Assembly (NCBI GenBank): GCA_022747635.1 | Contig: JAKTNV010000014.1 | Span: forward strand, 7,451,610-7,515,609 | DNA from: Hetaerina americana | Lineage: Eukaryota; Arthropoda; Insecta; Odonata; Calopterygidae | Length of the DNA stretch: 64,000 nt | Direction of reading: 5' to 3' | Shown here: one piece after another, positions 45,580 to 60,100 of the stretch | How positions within the stretch are numbered: the first letter of the stretch is position 1 | Layout: each line of letters begins with the position of its first letter | The notes under the pieces: model-generated | Database searches by the model: none | What the model was told of the DNA's origin: nothing | The model's input: the letters and a program-made list of their open reading frames with translations, nothing else | Program-made: the position numbers and the translations under genes

Positions 45580-48500
45580 AGGCATATTTGTGTGTATTGG
45601 ATCCCGTGGTAACCACCGCGATCATATTATGAAAATTAATGCATTTATATATATTGTGATGTACATCCTACTAATCATCGAAAAGTTGCCTAACTTGTCT
45701 TAATTCAGCTATTCAAGGAATTTTAACACTATGAAAAGGGTTTTCAATGATCAGAAATAGACGTACATGAATAACTTTCCAATTTCGATGACTAACCGGG
45801 AGCAATGCTGACAGAAAAATCAATGCAATTTGTTTAAAATAAATATAATAGATTAAGATAAAAATGTACCACTAAATTAAATCAATTTAAGTTAAGTCAT
45901 GCGAATAAAATAGGTATGGTCACTCTTCATTGAGCACATCGCTTATTCTGCTAAATGTTGCCTATCAATTTTAACAACTGATATTATAAATGACTTCATT
46001 TCTATTCCGGAAACTTGCATGGTTTACAAACTTGAGAATGAATTACTTTAAGCTCATACTCTTTGATGTTTATAAAATATGTTTATAAATAAAATGATAT
46101 GTTCATAAAATAAATGAGAAATAAATCCCAAAATATTAAACATGACCACGCTTAAAAATAAAACAAGGACGAATTACTATATTAGCGAAACGGCTTGAAT
46201 TATTGTTAATTAATAATTAAATATTATTTAAAATTTAAATCATGAAAAAAACCGTACATGCGAGATTATTACTATAAAATATAAATAAACATGATTATTT
46301 AAAGCTATGGAACTCAAACGATTTGCTGTTCATATTTAGGTAAAGGTGTATGATTAGGTATCAAGAAAGGTATTGGCTTTCCACCCCGAAAGCCTGGGTA
46401 AGAATTTCAGAGGTGGCAAAATTTGTCTGGACGTCCCAAATCATTCTTGGGTGCTCTTTGGAAGGCGATTCAAGAGGTGTATGACGTCCATCGGAACCTG
46501 GTCCAAATCATTTTTTAAAATATTCAAAGTTTGGCCGGGCAATATTCAGTAGTGACGTTGATGTAAGTTCTCGTGTGTTTTGAAATTTGAAGGAATGGTA
46601 AAGGTATAAGTTAGGTGATCAGGGTACAAATTAATCCCCAAGAGTTACATTTCATGGAAGTGAAAGACATAAAGAGTATAATGACATAGTCCAATGTGGG
46701 CAAAAGAAGCGGCATTCAAAAAGGTCTGGCGAGAAATTATGAGTAACGACAATACTCTTCATGATGAAGGGGTAAGACGATACAGATCGATGATAGCAGA
46801 GGACCAAGAGCACATAAAATCAATCTTTTCCCAAATTACTAACACAAATGAAACAATAATTTAAAGCAATAAATGACGAAGCGCAAGTTTTAACCTTTGA
46901 ACTTGTTGAATGAAAATGATAAGTTCACAATCGACTCAAGAAAGACATACACTGCAAGAATAATATGAACACAGCCGAAGACGTACATTGAAAAATGTCG
47001 TGTTTGTCATTGCACAATATTCATTCACTCATTATGCCAAGTCATGCCATTTCGAAATCCTCCTCTCCACGCCATGTCGGCAACAATTTTTGCTCGTATT
47101 TGTTCCAATCGATTGCTTCCTGTTCCCTCATTTCCCGTCGTCCCTCTCTACTTGCCTTTTTGTTGTGACGAATGAATTGGCGCGGTGAATGGTCACATTG
47201 GCTCTCTATCCACTCCGAGGGAAAAGGAGGTGGAAGGGCGAATAATGGCCGTGATCCATTTCGGAAGGAAATAGGTGTAACAGCAAAATCGTCCCGCAAT
47301 CGCAACTGGTAAATGCATTCGCTCGGACTTTTTAAAGTAAACTAACCGCAGATACCGTCCGCGCCATTCGGCACCCGACCGAGGGGTACTAGTTACACCC
47401 TTCGGAGCGCGAACGACCGTGCATAAATTTTACAACTCTCCGTTTATCGCTAAAAAGCCTTTGCCTGGGAGGATCCCGTGAGCCATCACCAAGGAGGCGG
47501 CATAACAAGAGGATAATTTGACGTGAACGCAACGAATTGTTCCTCGTTTTAAGGGCCAATACTGGGTCGTAAAAAATGGTCGAACAATGATTCTTCTTAC
47601 CATTCAAGGAGAAAATATTTGAGCAGGATTACAACAGTAGGTGTAATTTGTCACTCCGTTGCCTCTTATTGGCCACACAGGTACATTTACCGCTTTATTA
47701 CGAAAAATATGATCATATCGAACAAAAATCATAGGAAATTCCGCACATGACCTTTTACGTTTAAAGACAATCGCAACTTTGATGACCAGAGACTGAGACA
47801 TTTGCCAAATTCAGTAAATGAAAGTCTTCATAATTAGAAGGTTCACTGTTTTACTCAAGCATTTGACTACTAAGAGTAGGGTAGTCGTAAACAAATCAAT
47901 TATCCTGTAATACGTTCACGAAATTGCAAGGCTATTTTATGATTATAGTCACTTTCATATTTTTATTTGGCAAAAAGAGCTGAATTGTTGTTTTCTTCAA
48001 TTTTATTTCTCTTTAGCTCATATTAGAACTCACGTTGCCTTTACGTACAGCCGTTTCGTTTTATTCAAAGATAAATAAAATCAACCTACGGAAATTCGTA
48101 TCGCTCTAATATATACTTCTTATAATTGGACGAAAATTCACCATTATTATTTAAAATAAACGGACTCATGATGCAGTGAGCATTATCGATGACTGAATTT
48201 TTTGAAGAACACCAATAGATGGAAACAGTCGAAATCATTCAGAACTCTACATCAGATTTCATTCCCTATATGTAGATGCAGAATTTCATAGAGTTTGGAA
48301 TCAATAATTCCGGAAGAGTTGGTTGGGTTGGTAACCCTTACGCTTGCTTAACCAAAGATAGCGGGTCGTTCTCGTCCAGCGGGTTTGGACCGATACTCTG
48401 TGGTCATTCCGCTGTTCCTATAGTGGTTTGGCTCCTGATAACCCAGTTGAAATGCCAAATGTTAGCATTAAAGGATCCAAATGGACAACACCAGCGGTGT

Positions 48501-48866
48501 CCAGAAGGCAGAAAATAAAATATATACAAAATCTTTTGCCACGGGAGAAAGTAGGTAAGCATATTTACGTTTTAAGTTAAAATTTTGAGCGATAAAGTAA
48601 CAAAAATAACAAACTGTACGAAACGGCAATACAAAAAAAGAAAAAAATTGGGATTAATTTTAACGTCATCAAAACGTATCTTCTTGTTACGAAATTAGTA
48701 GACTTATTAGGAGGGAACTCTAGCCATAGGAGGGAGTACGATTTATCATACAATTAACAAGTAAGAAATTATCTTTGTGAACAAAATACTACGTTCCGTT
48801 TACATAAGGGAATCCACCCGAACCAAATTAATATCGTTATTTAGTGTTGGATAACCATTCATTATA
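45580..48866. other. Mostly AT-rich DNA, no gene seen
   Basis: No supportable gene. 47190-47520 is GC- and CpG-richer, with an unrecognised minus-strand frame. 48270-48520 has an 80-codon frame of no recognised family. Confidence 0.4.
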
Positions 48867-50207
48867 CGAGGTCTGATCAAAAAGTACCGCGAATGACGAA
48901 TTTCCGCGGGTTACGTATATTTGATTTTCGATTTTTTAGTATTAAGATGGTACTTATATCTCTAGCTTATACCGAAAAGTTCGGCCATTTTGAGTGTTCG
49001 TTTAATTGTAGACAGCTGTTTTGCTTGGACGCGTTTTGGCTTCGTCTTCGATTTTTGCCTGTTCCAAAATATGGATCAAAGAATCTGTATCAAATCTAGT
49101 AAGAAAAACGAAATTAATTGCGCGGACACATTCCAAATGTTGACTGTAACATGTGGAGAAGATACCTTGGACCGAAGCAACGTTTATCGGTGGTACAAAA
49201 TTTTCTCAGAGGGCGGAGAAGATGTGAACGACGACGAGCGTGCCGGACGCTCGAGGACGTCAACAACAGAAGAAAACATTTAAGAAGTGAAGAAAATATA
49301 TTGGCCAATCGTCGAATCACCATTTGAGAAGTTGCTAAGGACCTAAATATATCGATTGGCTCGTTCCATTCGATTTTCACCAATGATTTGGATATGACAT
49401 GGGTCGCCGCGAAATTCGTACCAAAATTGCTCGATTTCGACCAATAAAAGCAACGAATTAACATTGTGGGTTAACAATGGCATAACAATGAGGTGTTGGA
49501 CTCTGTCCGCGACGACTATTATTTGCTATAGAGGGTCATAACTGGTGAAGAATCATGGTTTTATGGTTATGACGTGGAAACTCCCATTCTCCCAATCATA
49601 CCAATGGAAGCTGCAGCGTGAGCCAGTGCCGAAAAAAGCGCGCCAAGTGCGGTCGAATGTGATAGTTTTGATCACAGTTTTCTCCGATTACGGGGACATG
49701 GTGCATCATGAGTTCTTGCCACAGAGTAAAACGGTAAATAGGGAATATTAACTGCAAGTTATGCGCAATTTGCAGGAGGAAATCCGCCACAAACGCCCGG
49801 ATTTTTGGGAGAGCAAAAATGGGCTTTTGCACCATGACAACGCCCCTACTCACACATCGTTACTTCTGCGCGAATGTTTCGCCAAAAACAACACACTAAT
49901 GATGCCGCAGCCACCGTATTCCCCAGACCTGGCCCCCAGTGACTTTTTCTTCTTCCTGAAACTGAAGAGAACCATGAAAGGACCACGCTACGCTACGATT
50001 GACGAGATAAAGACTGCATCGAAGGAAGAGCTGAACAAGATCACAAAAAATGATTTTTTGAAGTGCTTCGAGGATAGAAAACTACGTTGATACTAGTGAA
50101 TAAAGTCTAATGGGGATTACTTTGAAAGGGACAAAATAGATATTTAAGGATAAATAAATCATTTTTGAAGAAACAAAACAGTCGTGATACGTTTTGAACA
50201 GATTTTT
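48867..50207 (+). mobile_element. Decayed full-length mariner, about 1341 bp
   Basis: The left terminal repeat starts at 48867 (CGAGGTCTGATCAAAAAGTA) after a TA. A degenerate mirror copy ends at 50207 before TA. The interior is a full-length transposase pseudogene. It is closest in the window to the intact mariner at 19.2-20.6 kb by wording of the transposase, but is much older. Confidence 0.8.
49071..50147 (+). pseudogene. Mariner transposase pseudogene
   Basis: Starts MDQRICIKSSKKNEINCADT and passes through the HTH region (NVYRWYKIFSEGGEDVNDDE) to a stop at 49281-49283. Later frames show the linker area, then GEESWFYGY near 49545, where the first catalytic Asp of the GDE motif is Glu. Further on come VHHEFLPQSKTVNREY with a stop at 49749-49751, then LLHHDNAPTHTSLLL and [14 protein letters not shown], with exactly 34 residues between the last two Asp. 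The end (SNGDYFERDKIDI, stop 50145-50147) is in yet another frame. Several stops, frameshifts and one lost catalytic residue make it dead. Confidence 0.88.
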
Positions 50208-52345
50208 TATGCATAGGAAAAAACAAAGACGCTGATTCGGCTAATTCGAACATGTTATCATCCTTTAAAAATGGCCTTAGCACATTTCACCCGATGATTT
50301 AAGAGCTGGGATTTTGAGTGAATGGTCTTCTTGTGGGAACAACGTTCGGCTACTGATTGGAGGGTGCGAATGGGATTCTCGGTGAACTCGGAAGCCCATG
50401 ATTTTACTTGAATTATTGGATTTTACAGAAACCATCTTTTCCAGTGGAAATATTCAATCGATAGAAACTGGCCCCAATTTTGCCCGCATGAGTCAATCTT
50501 AGGGGTTTGCCTGTGATGAACTTTACCTTCACTCTTCAAAGTAACCTCTTATACTGGTTCTCTATCATTTTGAGAATTAACAAACTTAAAAAAGTCAAAC
50601 AGGAGTAGTAAAGGTAAAAACGACTGGTTAACCTTAGACTGACTGACTGACTGATGGCATCATAATCAATACATGTTTCATTTCGGTGTGCGTAAAATAT
50701 AAAGAGTATCTATAAGTACGCATACTTGGAGAAATTTGGAAGGATTAAATAATTTAGCGTACCTTTTTGAAAGCCTAACAGCAGTAACCCATTCTGGGGT
50801 CTGAAAATCCAATATATAAAGAGTAATTTCATAAACAACGCATATCGTGATACTGTGGACCTTCGGGGCGAATCTGGCCTGTGGGTCCGACCCAAATCAC
50901 ACCCAATCAAACACGAGGCGCAACAGCTAAGTGCCCTCTTCCGACAAATTGGTTGCGAAGGAGAGCGAAGTGTGTCGGATACGAGTTCACATCCAACTCT
51001 ATCTTAAACTGCTAGTTGCGGCCAGGTTAAACTTGGTCATTTTCTTTTCGATCCCCGAGAGCCCTCTCGGGCCCTATTCCTGGTTTTTGGCTGCTAGCAT
51101 GGAGTAATAGAGTGTCTTTTCTTTTTAGCCAAAATAGAAGTAATAAAATAAAACAAGAGCATGATCCGGACCACAATGCAGAGAAACGAGTAAAGAGGTT
51201 AAGGGAATGTTAGCGGTAGGGACCCCATTAGACTGCTTGGACGGTTGAATGCGCCAACTTACAAACGAGCTTAGTATCATAAAACGGTTTCGGGGGGTCC
51301 ATAGAGGTAGGGGTTGGATTGTAAAGTAAAGAGATGCACTCTGTTTTGGCCAAAATAAAGGCGACAACGTGACCGGGAGCAGAATGACTCCCTTGTCTAT
51401 CCCTTTCACCTCGCGCACTGTGTTCCTCTTGAGGAAAGAGAATAGGAGTTGTTACTTCTACACGTTTAATTTTATTATGCGTCTTTTGTGACCGAATTTT
51501 CATGGCTTCATTTAAACTCTTTATTTTCCACAAATAGTTTGATAATTTGACTGAAAATACTTGAGGAGGCTCAAAATTCAAACACAATAAGTTCAAAATC
51601 GCCTAAACTTAAACCTATCACCCATCAAGCCTTGAAAAACACTAATTTTTCCTCAATTTAGTTTCCTTGATCCAGCCCAAATAACGTAATATTTTGATAA
51701 CAATAGTATATATTTCACTACAATGACATCAAAGGGATCATTGACGATACAGAAAATTATTAAATCTCTATTTACAAAAAAAACGCAATCCTCAATCAGT
51801 ACGTTAGTCGTAGTTCAAAGGCGCGTACTCGAGAGGTTTAACGTGAGGCAGTACATAATAATTTAAATCGTACAGGATATGGGATTAACACAATAAGTGG
51901 CGAGTTCGGTTTCCAAATACGGTTTTTATGCAAGTTAAAATACTGACAAAGCCTTTTTTTTTGGCCAAACTTATACTATGATATGGCTAAAATTCTTATT
52001 GAACAATTACACATTGGTACAAATTATAAAAATAAAATTTATTTTACGCTAAATAAGTGAAAGATAGTTAAATGGCCCCTTTTTTTGCTACAAGAAAAAG
52101 CTACTATAACCTAAGAATTACATGAATAATAAAAAATACATCACATAAAATCGTAGAATACTAGGAGTTTAAGAAATTAACTTCCTGATCAAGCATAACA
52201 CGCAAGATGTATAATAATTGATTTTTTTAAATAAAACTTGTCAATTTTAAAAAGAAATAAAAAGCTGTCACTATTCCGCTAAAATAAATGTAACTTACAC
52301 AATCAAAGTAAAAAGTAGAGGACTGCACAATGCTCTTTTCTTATA
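50208..52345. other. No gene seen
   Basis: AT-rich except for a GC-richer part at 50850-51090, which contains a small hairpin (GAGAGCCCTCTCGGGCCC area near 51056-51075). No family recognised. Confidence 0.4.
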
Positions 52346-53098
52346 CGAGGGTCATCAGGAAAGTAGTACCCGTTCGTGAAATAAAGACACAAAAGTAAAT
52401 ATTAATAAACATAAAAAATTTTATTTGAAAGAGGATACTTTAAACTACTTCTCAACATAATCTCCAAGCAAATTAAGGCATTTGTCATAACGTGTGACAA
52501 GTTTCTGTATTCCTGCTGCATAGTCCTTCGCCGCCAGCTCATTGGGATACGCGAGGGACCCATCTTGCACAAATTTTTGCATAATGCAGATGGTGTTTAA
52601 CAATTTCATGAACAATTGTTCGAGAAACATTGGGAAAATGCTCACAGATGTCATCAATTGTGACGCGCCGATCGTTCCTCACGAATTCGTCAACTGAGCT
52701 CACCAGTTGGTCTGTAATGACAGACGGTCTCTCCGAACGCTCATCGTCGTGTGTGTTCCCCCTCCCCATGTTGAAGTTGCGACACCACCGCCGAACAGAC
52801 GACTCGTCCATTACATTGTCTCCATACACCTCCTTTAATTGGCGATGAATATCACATGGGCGAACGTTTCTTGCATTGAGGAATTTAATCACTGCCCTCA
52901 CTTCACAACTGGCGGCGTTCTCAATTTTTTTAAACATTGTAAACAATCACAGAAACAACACAGGCAATGCTAGCGTCACGCAACTTGGCTCAGAGAAGGC
53001 AGACAAGCCACTGAAGCTATTTGACCTCGTCCAGCGGCTACTCGCGTCGTCAGCACTTCATGCGGCACGAACGGGTACTACTTTCCGGATGACCCTCG
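52346..53098 (-). mobile_element. 753-bp mariner derivative, copy B
   Basis: Same length, terminal repeats and internal deletion as 17285-18037, inverted. Its terminal repeats (52346-52378 and 53066-53098) differ at one base, and TA target duplications are present on both sides (52344-52345, 53099-53100). The clean TA sites confirm transposition as a unit after the deletion arose, so the deletion derivative itself multiplied. Confidence 0.93.
52539..52937 (-). CDS. Truncated mariner transposase: DNA-binding domain only, copy B
   Basis: 132 codons from the ATG at 52937, intact. It is identical to the copy at 17446-17844 except Gly to Glu in HDDERSERPS and Leu to Ile in VHEIVKHH. It ends after RWVPR like copy A. 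The C-terminal transposase tip persists in another frame (52445-52560) with one Leu to Pro change. That two copies both keep the ORF open is compatible with recent spread or with selection on the DNA-binding product; the two cannot be separated from this window. Confidence 0.85.
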   Translation of the reverse strand: MFKKIENAASCEVRAVIKFLNARNVRPCDIHRQLKEVYGDNVMDESSVRRWCRNFNMGRGNTHDDERSERPSVITDQLVSSVDEFVRNDRRVTIDDICEHFPNVSRTIVHEIVKHHLHYAKICARWVPRVSQ

Positions 53099-53100
53099 TA

Positions 53101-56100
53101 TATCTTCATTAGTTAAACCGAAAAATTTTTTTTAGAGTTAATTTGTGTGTGTCGTTATAATCAGTGGACAAAGAAATTTTAGAGGGTGAATTTCATGGGA
53201 TAATATAGTGAAATTTACATGCGAGTCGATTGGGGTAAAAACTTTGGATTCGACATTACAACATGTCGACCTAAGAATATTACATTTAATAACGGAGGAA
53301 TAGCAGGATAGAAATCATTGCTTTAAAACGTTTCGGGGTTAAATCAACAGATGTTTACTCTTGATGCATACCTGTAGAATGGCTTACTTCGGATAAAGTT
53401 ATGCAAGTTGATAAAAAGGAAACATATTCGGTCATTTTATCAGAATATAAAAATAGAAGATGAACAAATGAATAAATCTATAAAATAATAAATCACATGG
53501 AAAGACGTCATTTAAACGAATAATCGAAAAGGACATACGGGAGACATAAAATAAATGAATATTTGAAGAAGAAGTAAGATTATATTGGAAAGGAAACAAT
53601 AGAAAACAAATTTGGGGAAACCGATTGATGAAAACGATACGTAAAAAAGTCTTTTTGTAGACATGTTTTGAGGTTTCATAATTAATTTAGAAGCTGTCTG
53701 CGGCTTTGATCACTGTGAAATTTTATTTTAATATGACACCAATTAGGTAGAAAGGTGAGGAAGTTAGCTCACTCTTTGATCCTTTGATGGGAATTATTGA
53801 TGCTGGTAATTATTTCAGCTACAAAATATTTGTCTTTGGCATATTTTTCAAATCAGGAAATGAGCCATAAGTATTGGTACTGAATAATGAAAAACCAAAG
53901 GCATACAATCGCTATTAGCATGGGAATCTGCCAAAGAGAGAGGCCCTTATTCCTCAATTATATTGAGGATATCATCTTTAACCTCTTTGATATTTTGCAA
54001 TCATCGCCTTGATGCTACCGTTGATACAAGCATTCACTCGGAATCATTCACCCTGTAAATTCCGCCTTCTTAGTCTTTTATAAGCTGCAGTCATAATCAT
54101 TGCTCCTATCGCTTCAGTCACTTGCTTTCTTACCTGATTCGGCGGAAATTTCACAGATTTTTCTCGGGATTTTCTCTTTCCCTTCTCACTCTTGCTTTCT
54201 CATTGCGTTCAACACAAAACCTTTCTCGGATTGACGAAGATTTATAATTAGAATAAAAGGGGTTTCAAATGTTTTCTCATACCAGTTCTAAGAAAGTTTT
54301 AGTTCACTATTGAATTTTGTAAGAAGTGAGAGAATAATCCGTTCTAAAGGGCAGAGAAGCTAAATTTAACGATTTTTTTGACTGAATCAATGGCTTATTA
54401 ATTCTATTTACTACCGATTTATACTTTTAAGAATCAATTAATTGACTGTGATAGCTCAATAAGCTTTAAGAAATTTTATGTGGAAATCGAATCGAAATAA
54501 TACGCTTTGGTAATTAAATTACGGCTTTGGTAATTAAATTACCAAAGTCACGTGTTCCGTATTCAAATACCGGACAATTTCTTCGGGGTCGTAATTCTTA
54601 AAAATTATTACACAATTATACAGATATGTTTGTTAAGGAGAAACAAAAAAACGCTGAAAGTAATGTTTCTGCCACAAATAAAATAAAGAATACTATGGCC
54701 AACCACGGAATATTTGAACCAAAGGCATTAATAACTAATTCTTTTGGAATATTTTGAAAATAGTTAATTCATGCAAAATATGCTAATTGATTGAAAATTT
54801 AAAAAATATTTAGTCACATTTTATTTGTGTTTCTATTAGGTTTATTAATTTACAGTCAATGGAACAAAAATATACAGACACAGAGGCAACCAAATTATTT
54901 GATTAAAATGAGTTGTTTACAATTTAATCCCTTCCTAAAAAAGGTAACCATTCAATATATGCTCAAAACTTTAATATAGCCGTATTAATTCATGCTGAAA
55001 ATCGACTTCAAATGTTTTTTATTAACTTCCGAATTGTTTTAATTCTCGGCTTTTGCTTAATGTGACGATTAGTAATACAATGCAAGTAAAGTAGGAAGGC
55101 AAATGTTTAAGTTATCAATGAGTAGTCCTTGACCTAATATGCTAACTGTCCAAAATTAGAAGATTTTCATTATAGGAGTGTAATTTACTCTATCAATGAA
55201 AGTAAAGAGAATATGAGGTAAACGCAGGTAACGAGTTCACCCAGCACTGAGTCCGACAGCGTAGAGAAATGCAGAGAATATTCGTGCCCTCTTTTTCAGC
55301 ATTCTTCTCGGATTTTTCCTAGGCTTGTTGCACCAGGGTCGTTGTTACATCAGGATTTCCATCAACTAAAGTCTTCAATTCATTATTGATCTGATGCCCA
55401 CTCTTTTAGCGAAACTGCCTGCACAGGACACGAGCACAGAGAATATCTGATAAGTATTCAGAGTCCATTGCTATCTCTACTCTACGGGAAAATCGAACGA
55501 ATCCATTTTAATGGATTTCAAAACAAATGAGAAAAAGTCAAAGGTTTTACTTAGCAATTTCTCAATGCTTTCCCATGCGGGTATTGGCTGTAATAGGCGT
55601 GAACTTTAATTTCAAAATTTCATTTAATTAAACACTTCTGATTTGATGTGAAAAAGAGGGACTGAAACACATAAGTAATAAATTTTAGAGAGTTCCGACA
55701 TTTGGTGAAAATATTAAGGAATAAAAATAATCTGAGATTATGAAGTGAAGAATCGTTAATGCGAAACAAAAGGCTCAAGATGTTTCCCACCAGTGACTCA
55801 TCTGGCGCCACTTTCACGCTAGAAGGCCCCAGCTACCACGCGAGGCCAACGTAATGTCAAAATACACATTTTACAGTGTAAAACTGTAAATGTCTCCTTT
55901 TATCAGCTCAAGAATGCGAGAAACTTTGGAATCAAAAATGTGGCCAAGCGCCCATCGTGTAGTTGAGTATGATTTCTCTATGAAGATGATAAAGACAGGT
56001 TTCCATTGGGTGATTTTGGTACATGGAGAAAGCATTAGAATTTTTACTTTGGAAACTAACAACATCTCACAAAAAATGCAAATAGAAACACTTTTGTACC

Positions 56101-56214
56101 AGAATTAATCAGTTCCAATGGCGCGTTTTTCGGCGCAAATGCGTAAATCTGTCAATAGGACGTCATTGTTGCGGCAAATTAGACACATTCAATTTCACAT
56201 ATACATACATCGGC
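53101..56214. other. AT-rich DNA, no gene seen
   Basis: No supportable gene. Contains a palindrome with a direct repeat at 54503-54547 (separate entry) and the 28-nt block at 55234-55261 related to 3963-3990. Confidence 0.4.
54503..54547. repeat. 20-nt tandem repeat ending in a perfect palindrome
   Basis: CTTTGGTAATT followed by AAATTAC occurs twice in tandem (54505- and 54525-). The second unit forms a perfect 23-nt palindrome, CTTTGGTAATT, A, AATTACCAAAG (54525-54547). A CACGTG hexamer follows at 54549. It could be a footprint or a protein site; no family is known to me. Confidence 0.75.
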
Positions 56215-56647
56215 TTAATAATATTCAAAGTATGCTCCTTGAGCTGCTACACACTTAGTATAACGTTGCTCCCATTCCCCGTACGACCGCTGTAAATTTT
56301 CTTTGGGGATGCCGTTGATGATCCTCGTCGAAGCCTCTTGAACGGCCTTTATCGAGTAAAAACGTCGTCTCTTTAGCTGTGTTTTCATTAAGGGGAAGAA
56401 GAAGAAGTCCGGTGGTGCCAGATCGGGAGAATAGGGCGGGTGCCGCAACGTGGCAACGCCGTATTTGGCCAGGAGCTGTCTGACGACGAGCGGGCCATGG
56501 CAGAATTTTCGGCACCATCTTGGCGCACACCTTGGGCATGGCCAAATGCTGTGAAATAATGCGTTGGATGTTGTATGCAGACAGACCCAACTGGTCTGCA
56601 ATTTCTTCACTGGTTAAGCGTCGGTCAGTGTTCAGTGGGTGTGACCC

Positions 56648-56650
<3 letters not shown>
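56215..56650 (-). pseudogene. Mariner transposase with internal deletion
   Basis: On the minus strand from 56640: [32 protein letters not shown] and CAKMVPKI, the second HTH module and linker. Then comes a jump near 56495 to the end of the catalytic domain in another frame: [20 protein letters not shown], then [19 protein letters not shown] and a C-terminal [18 protein letters not shown] stop at 56215. The first two catalytic Asp are gone and the third remains. The N-terminus is cut by (TA)n at 56653. Terminal repeats were not found. It is a different lineage from the other mariners in the window. Confidence 0.8.
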
Positions 56651-57113
<463 letters not shown>

Positions 57114-57132
57114 ATATATATATATATATATA

Positions 57133-57196
<64 letters not shown>
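57114..57196. repeat. (TA)n tail of the inverted RTE insertion
   Basis: TA run following AAATAAATAAATA, the expected microsatellite end of an RTE insertion, with one interruption at 57133-57136. Confidence 0.95.
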
Positions 57197-57198
<2 letters not shown>

Positions 57199-60100
57199 AT
57201 ATCTTTAACTCTACCCCAGGAATATTTTATTGTTACCCGATGGAGTAAAGACAATTTAAAAATATGCCTATTTACGACGTTTTATGCAAAATTGATATTT
57301 TAATCATTTTAATCAGCGCGTTTTAATTCTTGTTGAAAACTGCATTTTTATTAGAATTTATTGGTGACATGAACCATCTTTATACAGCCAAGGATTAAAT
57401 ATGATTTCTGACGAAGGTATAACTTTGCGTTAGTGCCCATGCGTACGTCTCTTTCAATTATTTTTCCTAACGTAAAAGTTATGCTGACGGTTAATTTCTT
57501 GATGCAATTATTTTACAAACGGAATGTATAAAATAAATCAATTTTGATTTTAAATGCCTTGTTTCTTTACCATGTCAAAGTCAAAACCAAATCATAGGTG
57601 AGTACTCTAAAATGCATAATAAATGGAACACGTTGCCTTTTCGTCTTCTTTCCAGAGAAAAAATTCTGTAAAAAATTTTATTAAAATTATATATTATAAT
57701 CTTTACGCATGTTCACTTGAATTCAAATGCCTAAATGGCCGCTCACCAAGAACATTGCGTGATTAATGTAATAACTAACTTATTCCAATCCCTATGACAA
57801 TCATTTGCTCTTTAGCTATCTCGGAAGGCGATATTTATGTATATCCCTTGAATTTTTGATATTTAATGATGCGTGGAAAATTACGGCCAGAAAAATAGAA
57901 ATCTGAGCAAATGATTTTCAGAAAGGTTATGACGCGGTTCTCAAGGAACGTTAAAAGGTGAAATCCGTGGAAATGGATTTGTCGCCCTCATAAAACGAAT
58001 GTCTTTTTTCCGCCTCCCTTCTCTCCTAACCAATTACGATAAGAGGAATGGGAAGGAGATGAGGAGAAGGTTAGTCGGAAACCCCCCTATAATTCGTTCA
58101 AAACTGAACGACCAACGACCTGTGCCGTCTTACGTTCAGGTTCTCCTGGCCTTAGGAAAAACAACGACAATCAAGCTTCCTAATACTGAAGTATCTTCCA
58201 TTTGATGTTGCTCATACTTAATGCCGTTATTACCATTTAAAAGTGTTACTTTAACACTCCTTGTAAACATAATTTTCAAATTTACTTTGTTATTAATTAT
58301 TTACGGTTTATTTTTTCTTTTACTTACCGCACTATTTGCTAGTTATATTCTTTTAATCACATCATTCCATTATGTATTATTTAATCCCTTCTCAGCAGCT
58401 TTATAAAAAATAATCACGCGACATTTATTCAATCTTTAATATCAAGATTTAGATTTCATAATTAAAATGACTTGGGTACAATTGTAAAATCTTGATAAAA
58501 CGCTAAGTATTAATGTACAAAGTTCAGTAAGTTATTGAAAACTAATAAGCTAAATATATTGCAGCGTCTAATATTATTAGTTGACTCTTTTCTTTCTCTT
58601 ACGCATACCTTGTTACCATTTTAATTTCTTACGCAATCGACTCTTTGTTAGTTAGTGATGGGCTGCAAATATTTCCTTGTAAATAATCATCAAATGGGTA
58701 CTATCCACCTTTATCTCGTTAATACAGGTACATTCAGTTCTACGTACAGCCTTCGCCTGTGGAGTTGTTCTACACTATTGGGCAGCAGAACTACGCTTGT
58801 TTAAAATGGTCCCTTCATTAGTGCAGTAACCATCTTCAATAAGCGTAAGGATTTTTATATTATGATTTCTTTTGATTAAAAAATTACTACCTATGCGTTA
58901 GGAAAAACTATCGCATAAAATGAGGTTCGGGAAAACATGAAATTTTATCTCGTCACAACTTTTGAAAATTTCTGAAAACTTCGCCCATATTCAAACATGA
59001 AACCAATATTATTTATTGCAGGTCCACAGATATTCCAAATGCATTTTCAATCATTGAATACGTTGTTCAATCGGATCGGTTTTTATAAGGCGATAAATAG
59101 GGGATTTGGATAAAATGTTAGAGGAGAAAGGGCTAAGAACTTCGGAATTTGATTGATGGAGCTGTTAAAAAAAAAGGTACCTTAACTCAGCACAGGAAAA
59201 TTAGATACGGCCGCGTGTGTAGCATATTATAGATTTTTAGGTAGAAAAACATGCATGGAATAATGATGCCTCACAGGGATGAAAAAAACTTGGTAATTCC
59301 TCGAGAGAAGGTGGTAAATACCCTACCTACAACCCCACTTCGATTGATTTTAGGATTATAATGAAGCTTGGACTAATATCTGCAATGAACGAATAATAAT
59401 TAAAAAGTGAAAGTTAAGAAAGAAATATGCATAAATAAATTAGGAAGAGCTAATATGCCTAAAAAATTAAACGCTGATTAGATATTCCGTAGAAACACAT
59501 TCTTATCAGTATATAAATGATATTGATATAAGACTCGTAGCCAAACTAAATTCATTGCAATCGAGGATTTACATCATATCAAATTTGCAGGAGACTTCCA
59601 GGCTATCCTACCGCAAATATCTGGGCTTTATCTATCAAGGTTAGATGTGGAATATCTAAGTGGAAAGTCGAGCAAAAAACAGTTACAGTAGCGCCAAACT
59701 TTGTGGGTTTAGAAAGGTCTTCAAGCGGTACGAAAGGTGAAAAATTTATTGATATTCAATTAGGCATAAAAGGTTGAGCCGTAAACCTCGGGAAATAAGA
59801 ACTTTTACTGCCTTTTACTCGAGGCTTATTTAGTATGTACGAAATAAAGCTCGATGGAAAAATCTTATTGATTTTAACCCCAGTGCTCTCCCTGACGCCT
59901 TATCGGATTCCTGAAGCATTATTTATCAAATTACGGTGAAGCACCATGGTAATAATTTATTTTTTGCCTACTTACCGTCCTTAGACGGCAAATTATGCAA
60001 TATGATCCTATGACCTTTTTCCCTGTTATTTCACATCACATCTTATAAATAAAAAAATGTTGCATTTTAACTGCGATAGTACATTTAAATTGTAAATATG

